Source: Balanoglossus misakiensis (taxonomy: Eukaryota > Hemichordata). From it: a DNA stretch of 64,000 bases. Of this stretch, positions 33,501 to 43,853 are shown in pieces. The stretch is taken from NCBI GenBank assembly GCA_040954595.2, contig CM082587.2, positions 8,308,001 through 8,372,000 of the forward strand. Direction: 5' to 3'. The notes beneath the pieces are model-generated. The model had not been told where the DNA came from and made no database searches. It saw nothing but the letters and a program-made list of their open reading frames with translations. Both the position numbers and the translations under genes were made by a program. Numbering within the stretch: the stretch's first letter is position 1; each line of letters begins with the position of its first letter.

Positions 33501-36372
33501 AGTCCAGGTCCAACAAAAACCAGACCTCTAGCCCTATTGGCTCGACTAGAATTATATATGCACATAATTAATGAGGTAAAGTATAAGGCTCCATTAGGAG
33601 TTCCATGCCTCCAAATGCAATGCCTGTATCTGCGTGGGTTGCCGAGATATGGTAAAGTAGGTCAAAGGTCACCTGAGGTCACCCAAAATTGGGCAAGAAA
33701 TTTTAACCCCATACTGGTCCATGTTCAACAAAAATCAAACCTCTAGCCCTATTGGCTAGCCTGGAATTAGGTATGCACATAATTAATGAGATAAGCAGGT
33801 GTCACAGGTGACCCCCAATTTTGTCTTTTCAATTTTAGTCACAACCCTCCATACGCCAAGTCTGTACCTGCTGTGGATGCCAAGATATAGGAAAGTAGGT
33901 CAAAGGTCACCTGAGGTCACCCAAAATTTGGGCAAAAATTTTTGATCCCATACTGGTCCATGTCCCACAAGAACAAAACCTCTAGCTGTATTAGTTAGCC
34001 TGGAATTAGGTATGCACATAATTAATGAGTTAAGCAGGTGTTACAGGTGAGCCTAAAATTTTGCCTTTTATTGTGGTCCCATTCTGCTCACGGGCCAATA
34101 GAGAGTCACTGTACAGGACCATTGCACAGACGTGGACAGTATAGGCCCATGGCTGGGTCCAAAAATATGAAAAATAAAAAATCTTCTTCTCAAAATAGAC
34201 TTGGCCCACGGCCTTGACATTTGGCATGTAGGACACTGACCACATGGTCTGCAAAAATCGTTAAAAGAATTTTGATATCTCCATTCATATGCAAATTAGG
34301 CCCATTTGAAAACTTTGCCCATATATGGTCATCAGGTCACATGACTAATTAAACATTCACAGGGATACTGCACCAGCTCTCATAGGCCTGCACCATTGTG
34401 CCAAGTTTGAGATTTGTAGGTTCAGCCGTTTTCAAGATCTACCTGAGCAAAAAAACTACACAAGAAAAAAAAAAAAAAAAAAAGATGAAAAACCCCAGTA
34501 ATACCAATAGGGCACAAGCCTGCTTGGCTTGTGCCCTAAATATAGCTGCAAGCAGCGATGACGGGCACAAGCTTAAGCCGAAGGTCAAAGGTCATATGTG
34601 GTCACCCAAAATTTGGGCAAAAAGTTTTGACCCCTATACTAGTCCAGGTGCATACGGAAACCAGACCTCTAGCCCTATTGGTTTGTCTGAAATTATATAT
34701 GCGCATAATTAATGATGTAAAGTGTAAGACTCCATTAATAGTTCGATCCGTCCAAACACAAATGCTGTACCTGTCCTGGATGCCGAGATATAGGAAAGTA
34801 GGTCAAAGGTCACCTGAGGTCACCCAAAATTTGGGCAAAAATTTTTGATCCCATACTGGTCCATGTTCAACAAAAATCAAACCTCTAGCCATATTGGCTA
34901 GCCTGGAATTAGGTATGCACATAATTAATGAGATATGCAGGTGTCACAGGTGACCTTCAATTTTGTCTTTTCAATTTTAGTCACAACCCTTCAAACGCCA
35001 AGTCTGTACGTGCTGTGGATGCCGAGATATAGGAAAGTAGGTCAAAGGTCACCTGAGGTCACCCAAAATTTGGGCAAAAAATTTTGATCCCATACTGGTC
35101 CATGTCCCACAAGAACAAAACCTCTAGCCCTATTAGTTAGCCTGGAATTAGGTATGCACATAATTAATGAGTTAAGCAGGTGTTACAGGTGAGCCCAAAA
35201 TTTTGCCTTTTATTGTGGTCCCATTCTGCTCACGGGCCAATAGAGAGTCACTATACAGGACCATTGCACAGCCAACGTGGACATAGCGTGATAGCTTAAT
35301 TATAGAAAGTATAGGCCTATGGCTGGGTCCAAAAATATGAAAAATAAAAAATCTTCTTCTCAAAATAGACTTGGCCCACGGCCTTGACATTTGGCATGTA
35401 GGACACTGACCACATGGTCCGCAAAAATCGCTAAAAGAATTTTGATATCTCCATTCATATGCAAATTAGGCCCATTTGAAAACTTTGCCCATATATGGTC
35501 ATCAGGTCACATGACTTATTAAACATTCACGAGGGTACTGCACCAGCCCTCATAGGCCTGCACCACTGTGCCAAGTTTGAGATTTGTAGGTTCAGCCGTT
35601 TTCAATATCCTGTTGGGCAAAAAAACGACACAAGAAAAAAAAAAAATATAGCTGCAAGCAGCGATGACGGGCACAAGCTTAAGCCGAAGGTCAATGGTCA
35701 TATGTGGTCACCCAAAAATTGGGCAAAAAGTTTTGACCCCCATACTAGTCCAGGTCCAACAGAAACCAGACCTCTAGCCCTATTGGTTTGTCTGAAATAA
35801 GATATGCGCATAATTAATGATGTAAAGTGTAAGACTCTATCAATAGTTCGATCCATCCAAACACAAATGCTGTACCTGTTCTGGATGCCGAGATATAGGA
35901 AAGTAGGTCAAAGGTCACCTGAGGCCATCCGAAAGTTTAGCAACAAAATTTGACCCCGTGCCAGTCCAGGTCCAACAAAAATCAGACATCTAACCCTATT
36001 GGTTCGCCTAGAATTAGATATGCACATAATTAATGAGGTAAAGTATGAGGCTCCATTAGGAGTCACAACCCTCCAAATGCCAAAGCTGTATCTGTGCTGG
36101 TTGCCGAGATATGGTAAAGTAGGTCAAAGGTCACCTGAGGTCACCCAAAATTTGGGCAAAAATTTTTGATCCCATACTGGTCCATGTTCAACAAAAATCA
36201 AACCTCTAGCCATATTGGCTAGCCTGGAATTAGGTATGCACATAATTAATGAGATATGCAGGTGTCACAGGTGACCTTCAATTTTGTCTTTTCAATTTTA
36301 GTCACAACCCTTCAAACGCCAAGTCTGTACGTGCTGTGGATGCCGAGATATAGGAAAGTAGGTCAAAGGTCA
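30580..36372 (+). promoter_or_regulatory. 17 perfect DR1 motifs AGGTCAAAGGTCA in the tandem array
   Basis: Exact AGGTCAAAGGTCA begins at 30580, 31012, 31251, 31906, 32117, 32333, 32571, 33226, 33443, 33659, 33897, 34582, 34800, 35039, 35905, 36121 and 36360. One-mismatch copies are at about 30795 and 35690. Most continue as CCTGAGGTCACC, adding a third half-site. A direct repeat of AGGTCA spaced by one base is the canonical site for RXR, HNF4, COUP-TF and PPAR-RXR receptors. Whether anything binds here is unknown. Confidence 0.6.
34485..34539 (+). repeat. Hairpin unit between tandem units 3 and 4
   Basis: GATGAAAAACCCCAGTAATA followed by a perfect hairpin with arms AGGGCACAAGCC and GGCTTGTGCCCT and a TGCTT loop. 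It is identical to the first two hairpins after unit 5. Confidence 0.85.
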
Positions 36373-36970
36373 CCTGAGGTCACCCAAAATTTGGGCAAAA
36401 AATTTTGATCCCATACTGGTCCATGTCCCACAAGAACAAAACCTCTAGCCCTATTAGTTAGCCTGGAATTAGGTATGCACATAATTAATGAGTTAAGCAG
36501 GTGTTACAGGTGAGCCCAAAATTTTGCCTTTTATTGTGGTCCCATTCTGCTCACGGGCCAATAGAGAGTCACTATACAGGACCATTGCACAGCCAACGTG
36601 GACATAGCGTGATAGCTTAACTATAGAAAGTATAGGCCTATGGCTGGGTCCAAAAATATGAAAAATAAAAAAATCTTCTTCTCAAAATAGACTTGGCCCA
36701 CGGCCTTGACATTTGGGATGTAGGACACTGACCACATGGTCCGCAAAAATCGCTAAAAGAATTTTGATATCTCCATTCATATGCAAATTAGGCCCATTTG
36801 AAAACTCTGCCCATATATGGTCATCAGGTCACATGACTTATTAAACATTCACGAGGGTACTGCACCAGCCCTCATAGGCCTGCACCACTGTGCCAAGTTT
36901 GAGATTTGTAGGTTCAGCCGTTTTCAATATCCTGTTGGGCAAAAAAACGACACAAGAAAAAAAAAAAAAA

Positions 36971-37200
36971 GATGAAAAACCCCAGTAATACCAATAGGGC
37001 ACAAGCCTGCTTGGCTTGTGCCCTAAAAAGATGAAAAACCCCAGTAATACCAATAGGGCACAAGCCTGCTTGGCTTGTGCCCTAAAAAAACAGGGTAAAA
37101 CCAATAGGGCACAAGCGCCTGAGGGCGCTTGTGCCCTAAAAACTCCAGCAATAACAGAAGGGGACCAAGCGCCTGAGGGCGCTTGGTCCCCTAAAGAATA
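36971..37200 (+). repeat. Four tandem hairpin units at the end of the array
   Basis: Four ~50-60 bp units, each ending in a strong hairpin followed by CTAAA. Arms: AGGGCACAAGCC/GGCTTGTGCCCT (twice), AGGGCACAAGCGCC/GGGCGCTTGTGCCCT, and GGGGACCAAGCGCC/GGGCGCTTGGTCCCC. The last differs from the others on both arms in a matching way. Confidence 0.9.
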
Positions 37201-38350
37201 ATAACGCGCATGGTACAGCCCCCAAATCGGGAAAAATTGCTCTTTAATTGCCAGAAATGTTTCTGGGGGCATTGGAAAAATGTCGAAATACGACACAAAA
37301 GTAGTAACTGCTTTGTTTAAAGGCTTATAGCCTATTTGTCACATCAGATGACTTTAACAAGGCTGTTAGTCACCTTTTACAGCACGAACCATCTGACGAC
37401 GAATATAGTAGCGTATAATGTTTATTACAGACTCCACCAAAGCGAAGATGTCCAAAACCCGTGAAATACATATTTGAAAGGGCCAACTTGAAATGTTGGA
37501 CTCACCAAAAATCCGAAATACGTGTGTTGGTAAGTGGGTTGGGGAAATTGCGATACCAGGGTGGCAGGTGCGTCAACTTGCCACAGCCAAATATTCCGTG
37601 ACGAAGAAAATAAGAAAATGTATGTATAAAGATAACGGCAGATATGAAAATTGTAAAGCTAACCTAAGTTTGATTGACATGTTAGAGGCTTCCGAGTTGA
37701 GCTCTTACAACTTTCGACAAACAAACCCAGCTTAGAAGAAACGGTCCGACGACAAAATGTCAGAATATCGTTACTTCATATATCCGACTCTTCTTTCGAT
37801 TTTTTCCCGTCAGTTAGAAGAATGCCGTGCTAAGTTAGCAAATACCGAGGCCTTTTGGGGGTAGTGTAATTGATGCGCACTGCTACACGACGAGGAACTA
37901 CAAAATTCATGGGCAAGTCTGTTTAGGATGAAAACGAATCGCCGTTTGAAAGAGTATCCCTTTTCAAAGACATCCTCAGACGTTATTTTCTTATAGCGGA
38001 ACAACCAGTACAGGAAATCGCTTTTGGAGAATATTGGGAAAAAGAAATCGGCTGCTCACAGAACAGAAACACAACAAAGAAAAAAAAGTGAAATTTCTTC
38101 CACGGCGCGAGAATTAGTACCACGGGAAAGGTGTCAGAGGAAACGGAAACGAGAAAGAGTAAGAGGGGACCGAGAAAGGGCAAAGAAAAAGCAAAATGAA
38201 ACAAACAAACAAAAAGACAAACCGAATCTTCAACTTATGTGCTGTTCCGATTACATGGTTTTCAAAAATAGGGTAGGAAGGTGGGGATTTTTTAATTTTA
38301 TTTTGCAATTAGTTATATCTTTGGCCGCCGCGGTGTAGAAGAATGAGCAG

Positions 38351-38470
38351 ACGTAAAACACTTTATTTTCGCGAGTTAAAATTGTCGCGATATTGAGAGA
38401 GGCCACTGTTTCGCGAGTATTAATTTTCGCGTTCTCTTATTTCATTCACTGCATCGTTATCTTCAAAATA
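38351..38470 (-). mobile_element. Truncated MITE, CTGTAAAACACTTTA family (copy C)
   Basis: GTAAAACACTTTATTTTCGC through CACTGCATCGTTATCTTC, matching in reverse orientation the right-hand two thirds of the copy at 1502-1712. The other terminus is missing. Confidence 0.75.
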
Positions 38471-39417
38471 GGCATGATGGCATACGCGTCGTATATCCGG
38501 GGAAATGTGTTGTAATAAGTTCTCATTTCCATCTGTACAAGGTTAGGTTAGGTCTATTTCATACTGAAAGCCACAGTACTAGTTTGACGTTTATCAAAAC
38601 CAACCCCGAGTACTGAATGACCTAGTCATTTTAATTGAGAAGTTATCAAATTTTCACAAAAATGAACAGTATTCACAGGGTTAGAAAGACTTCTGATTGA
38701 CGCACAGCATTCATTGTCAATTCAACTGCGTCCCTTTCTTCAATCACGATAGCCAGGGGCACACCATTTGGTATTTGGAGGAGGGGGGTTCAGGATTTTA
38801 GGAGGGGTGGGGTGTTGCCAGCTATTAAATTTTGGGTCCACGAAATCCTTTGCTCTTACTTCCAGAAAGGCTGGTGTTTTCCACCAACTTCGTAAGCAAG
38901 TACCGATCCCTGGTTCTCGATCATTATTGTTGAAGCTGGCATGATTGAAAGTTTAGCCTACACTGTGGGTCGTGCATGTGTTGAAGTGTCACACGAACAG
39001 AAATTCATTTTCTTGTTCTATTCCTGAAGCAAGCTATTTACCGTTATTCTGCTCGGAACATAGCCTTAATATTTTCAACAATCCTATGCTCTAATCACAG
39101 TCGCTGAGCCTGTCGATAATCACAATATACTGAAATAGCGAAAATACATGTATACGAAACAATCAGGGGAATTTTTCTATCCAACTGCGTATATGTAAAC
39201 GCTGATTTTTGCCTAGTCAAAATTTCTTGGGCTATAATTAACTCTAGGCCTACCGATTAATGTATGTGTGACCCATTTAATGGGCGTTTCAGATCTAAAC
39301 TTGCTTTGTAAATTGTATAAATCACACAAAAAAGTTTCCAAGTATCATCTGGATGGGGGGGGGGTTATGCTATCTGGTTCCTCCCCAAATATTATATGGC
39401 CTGTCCCTTAATATTTC

Positions 39418-39479
39418 CCGGAAGTGCACTATACATCTCAAGACCAAGAAGATGTGACGTGAAGACTGTCTGGAGAAAG
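39418..39479 (+). promoter_or_regulatory. Candidate ADAR promoter and non-coding first exon
   Basis: CCCGGAAGTG (ETS-type) at 39418, GTGACGTGA (CRE-like) at about 39454, and a good donor (AAAG/GTAACA) after 39479, about 4.3 kb upstream of the acceptor at 43805-43806. Assignment to ADAR rests only on position and is weak. Confidence 0.2.
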
Positions 39480-42400
39480 GTAACATTTTATTTTGATCAT
39501 TGGATTATTTGATTGGTTGACTTGTGAATGTAATTTTACTTTATTGTGAGCAATTTTGTTGTATGTGCATTTTCAGCTGGATTAGGACGAGTGTTGTACG
39601 CGTACGTGTGCAACACATCATCTCGCGTTCGGTCGGTCGGTAGATGACGGCCACTGCACTGATGCATGTTATAATCCGAGTACTATCATATCACAGGAAG
39701 CATATATTGGTGCATAGCCTAATTGAAACTATTTACAGGAGACATGCAAGATGTAGACTACTTAGGGTCCGTAGCCCATTAACTTCGTGGATACAGATGC
39801 GAGGTTGTCTGGTCACCAAGACTGTTTGGTGTAAAATTGAGCAGAGAAATTGACATCTTGTGATTGTTGATCTATGCAGTAGATGTTTACTCACATACAG
39901 ACAAACCCCATGAAATCACGCGTTCTTTGGTCGTGTTCTGACAACTGGACGTCTGGGCTAGGATCAGACAGTCCGTCCATCATTGTGGTGTATTTCAGGT
40001 CATTCATTCCATTCATTCACTGAATTAATGCATTCAAATGCTGAAATGTCTGTTGTGTTCTAAAAAAAGGCCAGACAACGTTGAAGGGGGTTTCCGACAT
40101 CGGTGAACACGCCTCCAAAACAACAAACCCGGGTTTTCCATTCGTAAGCAATAACTGGGGAAAAACGTTGGCAGAAAAATGAAACCGATTTAGTGATCAT
40201 CCATTTGGGTTAGAAAACAGCGAGTGTAGACAATCGACAAGACTTGCACGCTTTGCGTTCTAAAATTCACTGAATGCCTGTTTGTTGTTTGTTTTGTTGT
40301 AGAGACCTTTGAACGATCGACGCCGTCCCATAATATATCCAGTGTTATTTTATCAGGCCTGGGGTATAGTGTCTGGTAAGTTAATATTCTGTGTACATGC
40401 ATTTGTTATGTTTTCCATCAGTTCCATAATTACCCGTGAGTATAAGACAATATTTTTGAGCTGTACTCAAAATATGGATTTACTGTTTCACTCAATGTAT
40501 AGTGTTTTGTGGTGTTTTCATGTTGAACCCTGAGGCCTGGGGACTCAGTTTCCTGATTGTTATAATTGTATATCAATGAATTGTAAACTGAATAGAAAGA
40601 AAGTAGAGTGTTCCCATTTTACTGTTTAAGTTAGGGGGGGGGGACTCAAATTGTGTGAAAAATGCTGAATCAGCATCATGGCTTTTCTATATACAGTTTT
40701 CCATGTGTCAAAATTCTATACAGCTATGGAATATGATAAACAGATAACCATACACTGCATCTGAGTAATCATGTACTTAACATTAATGAATTGTAATCTC
40801 ACAGCATTTCTGTCATTCTGCTTTCTGGTGGTACATTATTTAATCCAAGTGACACTCAGATGATTGTTTCTATCAATCATTAATCATGCATTTATCCATA
40901 ATATCAGAATGTAACTGCAATTAAGATTTAATAACTCGGTATGAATGAAAATAGAGAATATGTCAAAAGATAGCGCATAGCAGTCAAATAGCATTTTCCC
41001 TACTGGTTTTATTAACACTAAGGAGTTTAATTGATGGAATGCAAAAATACATTTGAACACATCGTTGTAGTCAAACCGCATTTTCTCTACTGTACTGGCG
41101 CAGTGGTTGATTGAGTGACACCTAGGAGTTAAATTTCTGGAATGCAAAAATATATTGGAATGCTGTCTGCATGATGTCAAAGTGAAACAAATCTTGATCT
41201 TTACTTCCTAATGACTTGGTAATAATCAAAATAGCAAAAGATGATCTCACTGTATCAAGTTACTTTGATCTGAAAGATTCAGCAGCTGCTGACTGTCTAA
41301 CCTAGGTCACTTCTTTGCAGAGAGATTCAAATCATCAATTTTCTCTGTGATTTTGTATTTCAATTTGAACTGGAAATTTTCATAGTGAATCTGTGCAGTT
41401 TGAAGCAGATTTTAAAATTAATTCATGTAAACTATTTGTGTAGGAGTTTTAAATAATGACATAAAAACAATGTAAGATTTGCTGTTTGTATTAAAAGACA
41501 GCTGTCATTAAAGGTTAATCGTAATCAATAGATGACACTTTTCAAAGACATATTTCAGATACACATCTGGGAGGTTTACAATTTAATGCATTCTGATTCA
41601 GGTGCAATAAAGGAAAACAATTATCTTCATTCAATGTGATTTTCTTCAGGATGTACAATGTACTAGGTTCTTCTATTCAATATGAAATTAATGTATGAAA
41701 CTCAGACTGTGAAATTAGTTAGCAAAGGTTCAGTGTTTCTATATATAATTTCTGTCCCATTCTGGTATGGGTATACAATTTCTACATAAATCAATGGAGC
41801 TTTCTGTCATCAGATACCGATAAGACAAGGAAAAAAAGAAGGGAAAATGTATGCCAATAAAACAATAATTACATTAATTTAGCAAATATGATTATTTCTT
41901 GTCTGTCGGTTTAATGATACACCCGTATTTCATTTTGTGTGCATCAGCTGTCACATCATGTTGAAATGGATATATGTCTGTGTTGAAGGCATGCAAGTTA
42001 ATGGTGATGGCAAGTTAAATATTTGAACTATAAAAATGTTATTGTTGAAAATTATTATCCATAACTGAGTTTAATAGACAAATTAACCTACCCATTCAAA
42101 TGATGTACAATTGGTTGAGTTGAAAGTCCTGCCATTTCTTTCATTCTTGCGAGCCAGATTCACTATCTTGGCGAGAGAAAGCAACTCTGAAAGAGGTCGT
42201 GTTTTGCGACGATGCATTTCTTTATATTTCAGATGTTTGGATTCTGCTTAATAATAAGTGTTTTTATCCAAATTTATATCAACAATATGACAGTGAATGC
42301 AGCTATTCAGTACAAAAATACTGATTCACCATTATTTGTAGATTAATAGCATGTAAAAAGCATGAGTATATTGCTCTATAACATCTCATATCAGTGTAAA

Positions 42401-42969
42401 ACAAAATACAGACAACAAAATACATCTTAAATGCTGTCAAAAGTTCATTTCACACTTCTTTGGAAGAAATAGGATAGTTTGAATACCAAAGGCCAGAACA
42501 GAAGTCTGGCAAAGATCAGCTGACAAATATGAAACTGACCTCGTCTCAGTCACAGTGGTATTTTTCTAATTTAAACACAAACTGAAAATAGCATTAGAAT
42601 GACTCGTCTCAAAATACAATCCCTGGCTTAAATTCATCAAGCATGAATGAATAATCATGTTTTAATTGGTCTGCTGTATGGAAACAGTCAATAGTCAAAC
42701 TATTAAGTCATGATGGATTAGTGAGCCTAGATAGTTTGATAATTCATTGTGATTCATAAGAATTTAATATCGACAGGGATTTCCATTGAAGTGTGCATTG
42801 CTGTTATGATGGCAATACGCCTTTCTCCTGGTTGGTATGTATAGCTGTAAACATGTATAGACCCTTCCACATCTCACTAAATACTCAAACGACAATCCTT
42901 CTGACAAAGCCAATCTGGGTAAAGCTTTAGATGTACTATAGTTAGTTTCAAAAGTCTATGCTGGTTCTG

Positions 42970-43160
42970 CACTATAAAGGGACATAATTTGGGCTTTATT
43001 TTCAGTATTTTTGTTCTGTGTACCAAATGCAATTTCTTGTTCTTCTCTATACAACGTTCATGGTAACATACCTAGTCCTCAGCTTATCAACACAGCCTGT
43101 ATGTGTGTAACGGCTATTGTTATTGTTGACGAATGAATTCTAGTCCGGACTGGTACTGTG
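42970..43160 (+). repeat. Dispersed repeat, inverted partner of 55018-55185
   Basis: Shares TTCTGTGTACCAAATGCAAT followed by TTCTTGTT, and GTTATTGTTGACGAATGAAT followed by TCTAGTCCGGACT, with the reverse complement of the later copy. It lies upstream of the first ADAR coding exon. Confidence 0.65.
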
Positions 43161-43699
43161 GTAGTTATCAAAAAATTTTGAAGTGATTTTTTGTTGCACT
43201 TAACATTTACTTGTAATTGGATAAGAATTTATTCACTATAAATTTGAATGTACTATTATTAACTGTGCATGTATCTTGCTATAATTCTGAGAAAATGATG
43301 TTGTTGTAGACTGGTGTTAGGTACATGATTTCTGCTTTATTCATGTGAGGGCGCTAGACTAATATTATTTGTCAGTGAGAAGATAGTTGATGAAATGTAA
43401 TAGTTCCTGCAGATGAAGTCTGGGAGATTGTGTGGGGTTTTTTTGCATTCATTTATCTATCCATTTTCTGCTGTTTTTATTGGTCACTGGTTTTACGGTG
43501 TCTTTAGTGGGTTTTCCTAACCATTTCAATTTACTTCAACACATTTCTTTCAATGATCATACACTTATTCTATAGATAATAATTCTATTATACTATGATT
43601 CTATACTATGTTTCATAGACATTTAAAAATAACAGAGCATAAACATGTACATACCGTAAAGGCTACAAGTTCAGGATGAAAACAATGTTATTTTTGCAA

Positions 43700-43732
43700 C
43701 GAAACAAACAAACAAACAAACAAACAAACAAA
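43700..43732. repeat. (AAAC)n microsatellite
   Basis: About seven consecutive AAAC units, about 75 bp upstream of the ADAR exon acceptor. Confidence 0.9.
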
Positions 43733-43839
43733 AATACAAATATACTTGCACATGATAAAAATATTAAAGTGATCGTGAACAGTTGCATTTCCTTCTATTT
43801 TTATAGGTGACAGAGATAAAAGATAAAAACCATAGCAAG

Positions 43840-43853
43840 TCAAAATGGCGGAC
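43840..43853 (+). promoter_or_regulatory. Start-codon context AAAATGGCGGAC
   Basis: The ADAR ATG is embedded in a YY1-like ATGGCGG motif and has a purine at -3, a good initiation context. An upstream in-frame alternative was not seen after the acceptor at 43806. Confidence 0.35.

Larger units (their letters stand above)
30538..36970 (+). repeat. Five tandem ~1.1-1.35 kb units of an A-tailed repeat with internal ~215-240 bp subrepeats
   Basis: Units begin TATAGCTGCAAGCAGCGATG at about 30538, 31864, 33184, 34540 and 35647. Each has a 60-bp head (GATGACGGGCACAAGC), then three or four copies of a ~215-240 bp subrepeat (CCGAGATATAGGAAAGTAGG ... GGTATGCACATAATTAATGA). A shared tail follows (TTATTGTGGTCCCATTCTGC ... 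AAACTACACAAG) and ends in an A run of 6-20. Unit 4 lacks one subrepeat, which explains its shorter length. Identity between units is high, so amplification is recent. No coding capacity: open frames inside are by-products of the repeat. The head contains the palindrome GCTGCAAGCAGC. Confidence 0.92.
37201..43806. other. Intergenic / ADAR 5' region, no supported coding exon
   Basis: No convincing gene. It holds one truncated MITE (38351-38470), G-rich tracts near 38785, 39355 and 40627, a candidate ADAR promoter and non-coding exon near 39.4 kb, a dispersed repeat at 42970-43160, and an (AAAC)n tract. The Lys/Arg-rich frame near 38024-38338 is compositionally biased and not credible as a protein. 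Confidence 0.4.

Noticed and set aside
30538-36970. CRISPR-like array
   Set aside because: Units are over 1 kb with 215-240 bp subrepeats and A tails, in an animal genome; not short repeat-spacer structure.
30134-37296. Numerous open frames of 70-150 codons in the tandem array
   Set aside because: They recur because the repeat units recur, differ in frame between units, and show no protein-like conservation.
37493-37735. 80-codon plus-strand frame after the array
   Set aside because: No recognisable motif, no convincing splice context in a consistent phase, chance length.
38024-38338. Lys/Arg/Glu-rich 104-codon frame
   Set aside because: Purine-biased sequence; composition alone explains it.
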